Assembly: GCA_023417885.1 (NCBI GenBank)
Contig: JAEZED010000130.1
Location: forward strand, 1 to 28,513
Source of the DNA: Planctomycetota bacterium
GTDB lineage: Bacteria; Planctomycetota; Phycisphaerae; Tepidisphaerales; Tepidisphaeraceae
Direction of reading: 5' to 3'
Length of the DNA: 28,513 bases
In this document: positions 1-6,556 of the stretch, one piece after another
Layout of the letters: every line of letters starts with the position of its first letter
Position numbering within the stretch: position 1 is the first letter of the stretch
The notes under the pieces: model-generated
Database searches by the model: none
Told to the model about the DNA's origin: nothing
What the model saw: the letters and a program-made list of their open reading frames with translations, nothing else
Translations under genes and position numbers: made by a program

Positions 1-334
1 TCACCGGGCGCAGCAGGGACCACGTCGCCAGCGCCTCGCGCGCCCCGGCCTCGGCGGGCGCGAACTGCCCCAGCCGCACCGCCGCCCAGGCGCCGCGCAC
101 GCGGCGCACCATCCTGGCGCTGCGCACCACCAGGAAGACCCACACGAACGCCGCCAGCAGCGCCAGCAGCGCGATCCAGTCGGCCGCGAGCAGCGAGCCC
201 AGCGCGAACCCGAACCCCACCGTCAGCAGGAGCCCCAGGTGCAGCAGGCGCGACAGCGCCAGGCGCGTCCGGGCGCGCTCGATCAGCCGCGCGGCGCCGC
301 CGTCGGCGTCCGGCATCGGGCCGACTTCCGTCAT
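1..334 (-). CDS. Membrane protein with TPR-like tail, partial (3' end outside window)
   Basis: Only the first 111 codons are visible; the gene runs off the left edge. The start is the ATG at 334-332, which overlaps the TGA of the upstream gene in an ATGA junction, with a purine-rich AAGGGGGG about five bases before it, so translational coupling is likely. The visible protein has a short acidic N-terminus, two hydrophobic segments (about residues 30-50 and 53-72) and then a basic, helical stretch containing RLGQFAPAEAGAREAL that reads like the start of a TPR-type helix pair. The upstream gene has the same layout, two membrane spans followed by a helix starting LRHFRPAAGRL, so the two look like diverged tandem duplicates. 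The function is not recognised. Confidence 0.7.
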   Translation of the reverse strand, partial: MTEVGPMPDADGGAARLIERARTRLALSRLLHLGLLLTVGFGFALGSLLAADWIALLALLAAFVWVFLVVRSARMVRRVRGAWAAVRLGQFAPAEAGAREALATWSLLRPV

Positions 335-1377
335 GCCACCCCCCTTTCGCGCGGGCGGGGCGAGGCGCGGAAAGGCCCAGCCACCTCGCGCACCTCCGGG
401 TAGCGCCGGACGAGCTCGTCCTCCGCCATTAGAAGCGTCGCCTCGGCCCACATCCGGGCCGCCTTCGACGCATCGCCCAGCCGGTGCGCGGCGACGCTTC
501 CCAGCGCCAGCGCGTCGGCCAGGCCCATGCCCAGCCCGTCGCGCAGGGCCTGGCGCTTCTCTTCCACCGTCGCCAGCGCCTCGGCGCTGTGGCGGGTCTG
601 CACGTCGCGGTAGAGCTCGACCATCACCAGCGCCACCGAATCAAAGCTCCGGGGCCCCGGGGCCGGGTCGTGTTCCACCTCCGCGTCCGCCGCCTCCTCG
701 CCGGCCCGCTCCGCCATGCGGCGGACGGCGTCGTCGAGACGATTGACCTCGCGCCGGAGCTGGCTGATGGCTTCGCCGGCGTCGTAAAGCCGGCCGGCGC
801 GCAGCATGGACATCGCCCGCGCGCACCCGAGGATGAAGCGCGTCGCGGGATCGGCCGCCGGGTCGCGCCCGATCGCCTCGGCGACCTCGATCGCCTCCTC
901 GAAGCGCCCGTAGCGCTCCAGCACGCGGGCAAGCTGCACCATCGCCATCGTGCGGTTGGGGCCGAGACGCATGGGGCGCGACATCAGCCCCACCAGCCGG
1001 CCCGCCGCCGGGCGGAAGTGGCGCAGCGTGATGAGCTCTTCGATCTCCGAGACGACCCGCCGCTCCTGCCGCGCGCGGGTGGCGATGCGGGCCATTGCGA
1101 CCAGCGCCCCGGCGCTGGCGGCCAGCGACACCAGGGCCATCACCGGCAGCCAGAACGACCGGCCCGGCGAGAAGAGCATGAGGATGACGGCCCCGAGCAG
1201 CCCCGCGAGGCCCAGCGGCGGGAGGAGCAGGAGATATCGCCCCGCCCCCGCCGACGGCCGACTCGCCTGGAGCAGGCGGGGCACGTCGATCCAGTCCCCC
1301 TGCGGCACGGACCGCGGCGCCGCCCGGTCGCCCCGCGGGTCGACGGCGGCGGCGGGTGATGCGGGGGGAAGGGACAT
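331..1377 (-). CDS. Two-span membrane protein with TPR-like C-terminal domain
   Basis: This is a 348-residue protein of unknown function. After about 45 polar residues come two membrane segments (roughly 47-69 and 75-96). A long alpha-helical cytoplasmic part follows with TPR-like periodicity, for example LARVLERYGRFEEAIEVAEAI and a later ALALGSVAAHRLGDASKA segment. An acidic, Glu/Asp-rich linker lies near residues 225-240. The ATG at 1377-1375 is preceded at exactly six bases by TAGCAT, suggesting a leaderless transcript; GAGGGA lies too close to the start to work well as a ribosome site. It heads a two-gene unit with the overlapping gene that ends outside the window. A protein-protein interaction or scaffold role is possible but is inference only. 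Confidence 0.7.
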   Translation of the reverse strand: MSLPPASPAAAVDPRGDRAAPRSVPQGDWIDVPRLLQASRPSAGAGRYLLLLPPLGLAGLLGAVILMLFSPGRSFWLPVMALVSLAASAGALVAMARIATRARQERRVVSEIEELITLRHFRPAAGRLVGLMSRPMRLGPNRTMAMVQLARVLERYGRFEEAIEVAEAIGRDPAADPATRFILGCARAMSMLRAGRLYDAGEAISQLRREVNRLDDAVRRMAERAGEEAADAEVEHDPAPGPRSFDSVALVMVELYRDVQTRHSAEALATVEEKRQALRDGLGMGLADALALGSVAAHRLGDASKAARMWAEATLLMAEDELVRRYPEVREVAGPFRASPRPRERGVA

Positions 1378-1383
1378 TCCCTC

Positions 1384-1389
1384 ATGCTA
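1384..1389 (-). promoter_or_regulatory. Candidate -10 element TAGCAT, leaderless type
   Basis: TAGCAT lies six bases before the ATG at 1377, so transcription would begin at or next to the start codon. No convincing -35 box is visible. The same spacing recurs at other genes in this window, which is the main support. Confidence 0.45.
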
Positions 1390-1721
1390 CGCCCATCCCC
1401 TCATCCATCCGCAGGCACCGAAGCCCACCGCCCCCCCTCACGCTGCCTTGTCGCGGCTGGTCGCTCGGGGCCGTTTCTCGGAATCCGCCGCGGACACCGC
1501 ACCGCCCGCCGTCGCCCCCCTCCGCCGCCGCGCGACGCCGAGGCGCCTTCTGGACTCCGGTCGGGCGCGATCCCGAGCTTCCCCCGGGGGGTCGCGAGGC
1601 GACGCGAAACGTGCGGCGTGCCGCGGGGTCCGGGAAAAGGGCGTGTCATGCCGCTGGCGGGCGTTGTCGCTCGTGGAACGGCCCTGAGAGAGGGGCGAAA
1701 ATGGAGCGTGCGCGTGTCAAA

Positions 1722-1994
1722 GTGCGCGCACACATCGCCAATGTGTGCGCGCACATCGCGGATGTGTGCATGCACATTGCGGCTGGGAGCGTGCACATTG
1801 CGGCTGGGAGCGCGCACATTGGCGCGGTGCTTAAGCACTTTCGCGTTAGGCGCGCACACATTGCCGATGTGCGCGCTCCCAGCGCCAATGTGCTTACACC
1901 AATTGGCGCGGTGCTTAAGCACTTTCGCGATGTGCTTAAGCACTTTCGCGATGTGCGCGCACACATTGGCGATGTGTGCACGCACTTCGGGACG
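1722..1994. repeat. Array of thirteen 21-bp near-palindromic units
   Basis: Thirteen consecutive 21-bp units can be laid out without gaps, starting at 1722, 1743, 1764 and so on to 1974. Most units hold a 12-bp palindrome such as GTGCTTAAGCAC, TGTGCGCGCACA or TGTGCATGCACA, followed by about nine bases with the flavour TTTCGCGAT or ATTGGCGAT. Two units (1911 and 1932) are identical. The first and last parts form a perfect 27-bp inverted pair (1728-1754 and 1953-1979), and an inner 15-bp inverted pair lies at 1803-1817 and 1869-1883. A 28-bp direct repeat occurs at 1818-1845 and 1902-1929, exactly four units apart. The array sits between the end of the cation transporter gene and the start of the two-span membrane protein gene. 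It is not a CRISPR array, because it has no unique spacers. Confidence 0.85.
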
Positions 1995-2165
1995 CGCAAG
2001 CGCGCCCCCTGCACGGCGCGGCGACCCGGGGAGCGTGTCGGGCGAGACACCCGCCACGTCTTTCCCCCCGGAGAGGTGCCGAGGCCGCAGGCCGAGGCGG
2101 AGAGGGTCTCCGGCCTACGTGGCTTCGTGCCTTCTTCTGCGTTTAGCCCCGACCTGCGGCACGCC

Positions 2166-2208
2166 GTGCCGCGGCTATGGGGGTTGCCTTCGGTGCCGCG
2201 GCTATGGG
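2166..2208. repeat. Direct repeat, 16 bp, two copies 27 bp apart
   Basis: GTGCCGCGGCTATGGG occurs at 2166-2181 and again at 2193-2208, just beyond the 3' end of the cation transporter gene. It may be a dispersed intergenic element of this genome, which the window alone cannot show. Confidence 0.6.
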
Positions 2209-2231
2209 CCACTTCGTCGCTCCGCCTCTCT

Positions 2232-3209
2232 TCAATCCTCCGCGTCGGCGCGATGGCTGTGGTGGAGGTCTTGAGAGCTTACGAGGATGACGTGGATGTC
2301 GTGGCAGCGCCAGTCGGCCTGCTCGGCGGCGGCGGTGGCCAGGCGCATGCGGGCGATGGGGTGCTGCTCGTCGATGGGGACGGCGAAGACGATGCCGGTG
2401 ACCAGCGAGCCCTCCTCGCGGAAGCGCCCCTCGGCGTCGGTCACCCAGGGCAGATCGCGCACGGCGGCGAGGATGCGGGATTCGAGGGCGGTCTCGGGCT
2501 GGCCTTCGGGGGTGGTGGGCCGGGCGTCCATGAGGTCGAAGACGACGCGCTTGAGGTTGCGCGCGCCGTCGGTGGTGACCTCGAGGGAGATGACGCCGCT
2601 GGCGAGGGCGTCGGCCCACCACCAGCCCATGCCGATGCCGAGGATGCCCAGGATCGCGGCGCCGGCGGTGAGCCAGTCGTCCTTGTTCATCTGCGCGTCG
2701 GTGTAGAGCACCTTCTCATGAAGCTGGTGTGCGAGCGGGAGCTTCAGGCGGCCGAGCGTGACCGGGATGATCATGCTGTAGACGAGGGCGGCGATCATGA
2801 GCCAGCCGGCCCAGAGCTGATGGCCGAGGATGACGGTCGTGCCAATGGTGGCGTGCTCCTGCTTCACGAGCGTCATGACGGACTCATAAAGCAGGAAGAG
2901 GCCGAACATGAGCAGCGCCGTCGAGGCGGCGAGGAAGGCGATGTGCCCGGCGCGGTGAAAGCCGAAGGGGAAGCGGTGCGAGGGGTCGCGCCGGCGGACG
3001 GGCGCGGAGAGGAGGAAGGCGATCGGCGGGACGAGGGAGAGCAGATCCTCGATCCAGGCGGTCTTCATCGCCTGCGAGGAGCCCATGGTCAGGCCGACGA
3101 CGGCGATGACCGAGAGCATGCCGGCGATGGTGATCGCCTCGAGCCGGATCGCACGGCGCATGAGCCGGGCGCGGGCGTCGCCATGCCGGAAAGGACGGCG
3201 CGTGCTCAC
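2232..3209 (-). CDS. Cation diffusion facilitator-type transporter with atypical metal site
   Basis: This is a 325-residue membrane protein of the CDF fold, whose members normally exchange divalent cations for protons. Family features seen are the DPSHRFPFGFHRAGHIAF loop, matching the CDF PxxxHPFGHGRAE segment, and a fifth-span DAQMNKDDWLTAGAA matching the family's D-x-x-H-x-x-x-D region. About 100 residues follow that fit the cytoplasmic domain. The usual metal-site residues are altered: the second-span D-x-x-x-D is replaced by an ED pair (E54, D55) without the second Asp, and the fifth-span His is Met174, with Asp178 kept. The GTG start at 3209 is chosen because it overlaps the upstream stop (GTGA) and has AGGAGG seven bases before it; a longer frame upstream is overlap with the neighbour. 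The substrate is uncertain. Confidence 0.85.
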   Translation of the reverse strand: MSTRRPFRHGDARARLMRRAIRLEAITIAGMLSVIAVVGLTMGSSQAMKTAWIEDLLSLVPPIAFLLSAPVRRRDPSHRFPFGFHRAGHIAFLAASTALLMFGLFLLYESVMTLVKQEHATIGTTVILGHQLWAGWLMIAALVYSMIIPVTLGRLKLPLAHQLHEKVLYTDAQMNKDDWLTAGAAILGILGIGMGWWWADALASGVISLEVTTDGARNLKRVVFDLMDARPTTPEGQPETALESRILAAVRDLPWVTDAEGRFREEGSLVTGIVFAVPIDEQHPIARMRLATAAAEQADWRCHDIHVILVSSQDLHHSHRADAED

Positions 3210-3970
3210 GGCGACCCCTCCTGCGGCATCGTCGAGGGCCGGCGCGTGGGAAGCGATTCGGCGAGTCGCCGGTCGATCGTGGGCTTCTGTGCTTCGAGAA
3301 AGCGCTCGATGCGGACGAGCCAGCCGTTCTCCCCCGGCGGCACGGCCAGGACATGGCGCCGGCGCGCCAGCTCCGGGCCGCGCGTCATGCCGAGAGGATC
3401 GAGTGCCCACTCGCCGATCGCAACGGGCTCGCCCGGCGGCGGGCCGTTCTCCCAGAAATCATCCACCGGCGCCGGGATCGCGCCGCGCGAGCGCAGGTCG
3501 GCGGCGACGTCGCTCCCGGCCGGGACGGCGATTTCCAGGCCATCGAGCCGCAAGGGCTGGCGCTCGTCGCGCGGGAAGGCGACGATCACCTTGTAATCGG
3601 CGAATGGGCGCGTGGGGCCGATGCGCTTGCTCCACGGCGTGGCTTGCGTGACGCCGCCGATCACGAGGTCGAGCTCGAACCGCTCCAGCGCAGCGAGATG
3701 TTCCTCCTGCCCGCCCCAGTTCCATTCGACCTCCGCCCCGAGCTCGGCGGCGAGTTCGCGAACGAGATCGGCCTCGACGCCGGTCGCCTCCCCGTCCTGG
3801 CGCCAGACCCAGGGCCGGGCCTCGGAGACGCCGACCCGGAGCGTTCCGCCGGTGACGCGCCCGAGCGTTCCCTCCGGATCGCGGGGGTAGTCGTCGCACC
3901 CGGGGATGAGGGGCAGGCAGAGGCAGAGGGCGGTCAGGCACGCCAGAGGCCGCGCGCGGCGCGAGTGCAT
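3206..3970 (-). CDS. Lipoprotein solute-binding protein, family 3 type
   Basis: This 254-residue protein begins with a basic, hydrophobic signal sequence ending in LIPGC, so Cys25 is the likely lipidated residue. The mature part matches bacterial extracellular solute-binding proteins of family 3: GTLRVGVSEARPWVWRQ, then ATGVEADLVRELAAELGAEV, then LDLVIGGVTQATPWSKRIGPT followed by PFADYKVIVAF. These align with the family blocks that form the first lobe and hinge. Such proteins usually feed amino acids or similar small molecules to an ABC importer, but no permease or ATPase gene lies nearby. Instead, the stop codon overlaps the start of a CDF-type transporter, implying coupled expression. The ligand cannot be inferred. 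A role in sensing, or in delivery to the transporter, would be a hypothesis. Confidence 0.8.
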   Translation of the reverse strand: MHSRRARPLACLTALCLCLPLIPGCDDYPRDPEGTLGRVTGGTLRVGVSEARPWVWRQDGEATGVEADLVRELAAELGAEVEWNWGGQEEHLAALERFELDLVIGGVTQATPWSKRIGPTRPFADYKVIVAFPRDERQPLRLDGLEIAVPAGSDVAADLRSRGAIPAPVDDFWENGPPPGEPVAIGEWALDPLGMTRGPELARRRHVLAVPPGENGWLVRIERFLEAQKPTIDRRLAESLPTRRPSTMPQEGSP

Positions 3971-4000
3971 GGCGTGAGCGGTAGCACATTGCGTGCCCCC

Positions 4001-4040
4001 TCGGGGGGGTGGTGGTGGGTGGTGGTGGGTGGTGGTGGTG
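4001..4040 (+). repeat. G-rich GGT-repeat tract with G-quadruplex potential
   Basis: The top strand carries a run of seven G followed by GGTGGTGGGT-type repeats, giving enough G-triplets for an intramolecular quadruplex. The left edge also pairs with CCCCC at 3996-4000 in a small hairpin. It lies between the divergent starts of the solute-binding protein gene (3970) and fba (4144). Confidence 0.6.
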
Positions 4041-4061
4041 ATCCTCCGCGCGGGTGGACGC

Positions 4062-4067
4062 TATAGT
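4062..4067 (+). promoter_or_regulatory. Candidate -10 element TATAGT of fba
   Basis: TATAGT stands out in a GC-rich spacer 76 bases before the fba ATG. Transcription would start near 4074, just ahead of the 22-bp palindrome. No good -35 sequence is present at the expected distance. Confidence 0.35.
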
Positions 4068-4087
4068 CGGGGACGTTTCCCGCCAGA

Positions 4088-4109
4088 CCCACGGATTGCA
4101 ATCCGTGGG
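4088..4109. promoter_or_regulatory. 22-bp perfect palindrome in the fba leader
   Basis: The half-site CCCACGGATTG is followed at once by its exact reverse complement, giving a 22-bp perfect dyad centred at 4098/4099. It lies 34 bases before the fba start and about 14 bases after the predicted transcription start. It could be an operator for a dimeric repressor or a stable hairpin in the messenger leader. No second copy is seen in the window. Confidence 0.6.
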
Positions 4110-4143
4110 CATTGCGCACTCAAGAGATCCGGAGGTTCGCGGC

Positions 4144-5169
4144 ATGCCCCTGATGACCACCAAGCCGATGTTCGACCTCGCCTACAAGGGCGGCTTCGCC
4201 GTGGGCGCGTTCAATGTCAACAACATGGAGCTGGCCCAGGCCATCATCGACGCCTGTGCCGCCGAGAAGAGCCCGGTGATCCTCCAGATCTCCAAGGGCG
4301 CGCGCAAGTACGCGAACATGCGCTACCTCAAGCACATCATCGATGCCGCCGTCGAGGAGCACCCGGACCTGCCCATTGCGATCCACCTCGACCACGGCGA
4401 TACGGTCGAGCTGGTGCAGACCTGCATCGCCGACGGGTTCACGAGCGTGATGATCGACGGGTCGCATCACCCGTACGAGGAGAACGTGGCGCTCTCGGCC
4501 AAGGCCGTTGAGATGGCCCACGCCGCGGGGGTCGTCGTGGAGGCGGAGCTGGGCATGCTCGGCGGGATCGAGGAGGACGTGGTCGGCCTCGACGCCGAGG
4601 AGTACCAGAAGAACATCGAGAAGTTCCTGACCGATCCCCAGCAGGCAAAGGACTTCTACGCGCGCACGAACATCGACAGCCTGGCGGTGGCGATCGGGAC
4701 GAGCCACGGGGCTTACAAGTTCAAGCACGAGGCGGTGCTGGCGTTCGACCGGATCGAGCAGCTCATGGAGACGTGCCCCGGCCTGCCGCTGGTGATGCAC
4801 GGCAGCAGCAGCGTGCCGCAGGAGTTCGTGGAGCTCGTGAACAAGTACGGCGGGAAGATGCCCAACGCGCGGGGCGTGCCGGAGGACCAGATCGCCAAGG
4901 CGGTGCGGACGTACGGCGTGTGCAAGGTGAACATCGACACGGATCTGCGGCTGGTGATGACGGCGAAGATCCGGGAGGTGTTCGTGAAGGATCCGGCGGA
5001 GTTCGACCCGCGGAAGTACCTGGGGCCGGCGCGCGACGCGATCACGGAGATGGTGAAGCGGAAGCTGCACGTCCTGAACTCCGCGGGCCAGTCGGAGAAG
5101 GTCATCCAGCACTGGGAGAAGCTCGGCAAGCCTCTGCCGACCTTCTACACGAAGCGGCCGGCGGCGTGA
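4144..5169 (+). CDS. fba: Class II fructose-1,6-bisphosphate aldolase
   Basis: The 341-residue product cleaves fructose 1,6-bisphosphate to dihydroxyacetone phosphate and glyceraldehyde 3-phosphate, or joins them in gluconeogenesis, using a divalent metal. Diagnostic blocks are AVGAFNVNNMEL near the start, IHLDHGD (Asp83 catalytic, His84 metal ligand), SVMIDGSHHPYEENV, VEAELGMLGGIEED, GTSHGAYKF (His188, metal ligand), VMHGSSSVP (His219, metal ligand) and VCKVNIDTDLRL, which binds the substrate phosphate. The length is normal for the longer class IIA/IIB enzymes. The ATG at 4144 is preceded by GGAGG with eight bases between; an in-frame upstream ATG at 4054 lacks support and would place the palindrome inside the gene. 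The gene appears monocistronic. Confidence 0.96.
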   Translation: MPLMTTKPMFDLAYKGGFAVGAFNVNNMELAQAIIDACAAEKSPVILQISKGARKYANMRYLKHIIDAAVEEHPDLPIAIHLDHGDTVELVQTCIADGFTSVMIDGSHHPYEENVALSAKAVEMAHAAGVVVEAELGMLGGIEEDVVGLDAEEYQKNIEKFLTDPQQAKDFYARTNIDSLAVAIGTSHGAYKFKHEAVLAFDRIEQLMETCPGLPLVMHGSSSVPQEFVELVNKYGGKMPNARGVPEDQIAKAVRTYGVCKVNIDTDLRLVMTAKIREVFVKDPAEFDPRKYLGPARDAITEMVKRKLHVLNSAGQSEKVIQHWEKLGKPLPTFYTKRPAA

Positions 5170-5180
5170 GTTCCGAGGGG

Positions 5181-5326
5181 GAACACGAAGGACACGAAGG
5201 AATTCACGAAGGGCACGAAGCAAAGCGCATGAAGGGGTGTTGAAGCGGCACGAATGAGGCTCGGATGAATGGCCGGGATGCCGCAATGGCCCGGCGCATC
5301 TGGGCTGTATTTCCCTTCGTGCCCTT
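5181..5326. repeat. CACGAAGG-type short repeats with inverted copy
   Basis: After the fba stop, the unit CACGAAGG or a close variant occurs four times between 5184 and 5220, and an inverted copy CCCTTCGTGCCCTT lies at 5313-5326. The pair could fold the fba trailer. Short repeats of this flavour are common between genes in planctomycete-like genomes, from general knowledge rather than a search. Confidence 0.45.
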
Positions 5327-5402
5327 AATGTGCTCCACCTCCGGGGAAGGTGGAATGGCTTGTCGCAGGGCCCGGGCGTTCCCCGGGCGGGCGGGGGGGC
5401 GC

Positions 5403-5408
5403 TAAACT
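5403..5408 (+). promoter_or_regulatory. Candidate -10 element TAAACT, leaderless type
   Basis: TAAACT lies exactly six bases before the ATG at 5415, and there is no Shine-Dalgarno sequence between. The same hexamer at the same distance precedes the gene starting at 12785. Confidence 0.5.
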
Positions 5409-5414
5409 TGAGAC

Positions 5415-6554
5415 ATGTTCGCAACCACCCTGGCCGGTCTGGTTCTCGGGATCGCCCTGCCATCAGCGCAGCCCGCCGCGCAGCCGCCGGCGGACGCCGA
5501 GCCCGTGCTTCACGTCCCGGAGGAGACGCTCCTTTCCGACGTCCGCCAGCTCACGACGGGCAAGATGTTCGCGGCGGCGGGCGAGGCATACTTCTCGCCG
5601 GACGGCAAGTGGGTCATCTTCCAGGCCACGCCTCACGGGCAGGAGCACTACCAGATGTACGTCGCCCGCCTGGGCGAGGACGGCCCGTTCGAGGCGCCCT
5701 ACAGGGTCAGCGACGAGCCGAGCCGCAACACGTGCGGCTACTTCTCGCCGGACGGAAGCGCGATTCTACTGGCCAGCACCGCCGGCAAGGAGGTCGCCGA
5801 CGAGCCGAAGGCCGGCTACCAGCGCGAGGGGCGCGATTACCGCTGGAGCTTCCCGCGCGGGATGGAACTGTGGCTCTGGCCGTCGTGGGAGCACGCAGTG
5901 CGGAATCCGCAGGCAGCCCACGGCGACCTGCGCGACGCCGCGCCGGACATGGCGCGTCGCCCGCTCACCGACAACGACGCCTACGACGCCGAGGGCGCCT
6001 TCAGCCCCGACGGGCGGCACATCGTCTTCGCCAGCGACCGCACCGGCGACATGGAGATCTACGTCGGCACGCTCAACGCCGACCGCACCGGATTCGCGAA
6101 GACCGTGCGGATCACCGAAACGCCCGGTTACGACGGCGGCCCCTTCTTCTCGCCCGACGGCCGTCGCCTCGTCTACCGCTCGGATCGCGAAGGGAACGAC
6201 CTGCTCCAGGTGTTCGTGCGTGACCTGGAGTTCGACGCCGACGGCAACATCACCGGCGGCGGCAAGGAGACGCAGGTCACCGACGACGGGCACGTGAACT
6301 GGGGCCCCTACTGGCATCCGTCCGGCGAATGGCTGATCTACGCAACGAGCCGTCACGGCCACCAGAACTACGAACTCTACCTGATCCGTCCCGACGGCAG
6401 CGGCGCGACGCGCGTCACGTTCGCGGAGGGGTTCGACGGCCTGCCCGTCTTCACCAGCGACGGCAGGCACCTCATGTGGACCAGCAAGCGCGGCGGGGAC
6501 GGGAGCCAGCTCTTCATCGCCCGCTTCAGGCTGCCGGACGAGTCGGGGCGTTGA
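5415..6554 (+). CDS. Secreted TolB/PD40-type beta-propeller protein
   Basis: This 379-residue protein starts with a hydrophobic signal sequence of about 20 residues followed by an Ala/Pro-rich stretch, so it is probably exported. The rest consists of PD40/WD40-like blades marked by repeated FSPDG motifs: AYFSPDGKWVIFQA, GYFSPDGSAILLAS, AFSPDGRHIVFASDRTGDMEIY, FFSPDGRRLVYRSDREGNDLLQ, YWHPSGEWLIYATSRHGHQNYELY and VFTSDGRHLMWTSKRGGDGSQL. The blade pattern is that of the TolB C-terminal domain and related propellers, but the TolB N-terminal domain is missing, so this is not TolB itself. A binding or scaffold role outside the cytoplasm is likely. It is the first gene of a rightward run ending at 9427; the next start follows its stop within two bases. 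Confidence 0.85.
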   Translation: MFATTLAGLVLGIALPSAQPAAQPPADAEPVLHVPEETLLSDVRQLTTGKMFAAAGEAYFSPDGKWVIFQATPHGQEHYQMYVARLGEDGPFEAPYRVSDEPSRNTCGYFSPDGSAILLASTAGKEVADEPKAGYQREGRDYRWSFPRGMELWLWPSWEHAVRNPQAAHGDLRDAAPDMARRPLTDNDAYDAEGAFSPDGRHIVFASDRTGDMEIYVGTLNADRTGFAKTVRITETPGYDGGPFFSPDGRRLVYRSDREGNDLLQVFVRDLEFDADGNITGGGKETQVTDDGHVNWGPYWHPSGEWLIYATSRHGHQNYELYLIRPDGSGATRVTFAEGFDGLPVFTSDGRHLMWTSKRGGDGSQLFIARFRLPDESGR

Positions 6555-6556
6555 GC

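Larger units (their letters stand above)
1378..2231. other. Long intergenic region around the 21-bp array
   Basis: No gene is supported here. Apart from the array and the candidate -10 at 1384-1389, there is an inverted pair (CCGGAGA at 2068-2074 and TCTCCGG at 2107-2113) enclosing a GGCC-rich stretch, and a 16-bp direct repeat at 2166-2181 and 2193-2208. The inverted pair lies about 120 bp beyond the stop of the leftward cation transporter and could end its transcript, but no T-run follows. The part from 1390 to about 1700 shows nothing recognisable. Confidence 0.6.

Noticed and set aside
1722..1994. CRISPR array
   Set aside because: Units are 21 bp and contiguous, with no unique spacers, and no cas gene is near.
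3210..3410. N-terminal extension of the cation transporter gene
   Set aside because: It would overlap the solute-binding protein gene by about 200 bases, whereas GTG 3209 has a perfect ribosome site and the usual 4-bp overlap.
1356..3596. Upper-strand open frame of about 746 codons
   Set aside because: Its first part reads the 21-bp array, and the rest is antisense to the cation transporter and solute-binding protein genes.
4120..5463. Lower-strand open frame across fba
   Set aside because: It is antisense to an unmistakable aldolase; the composition is that of a GC-rich shadow frame.
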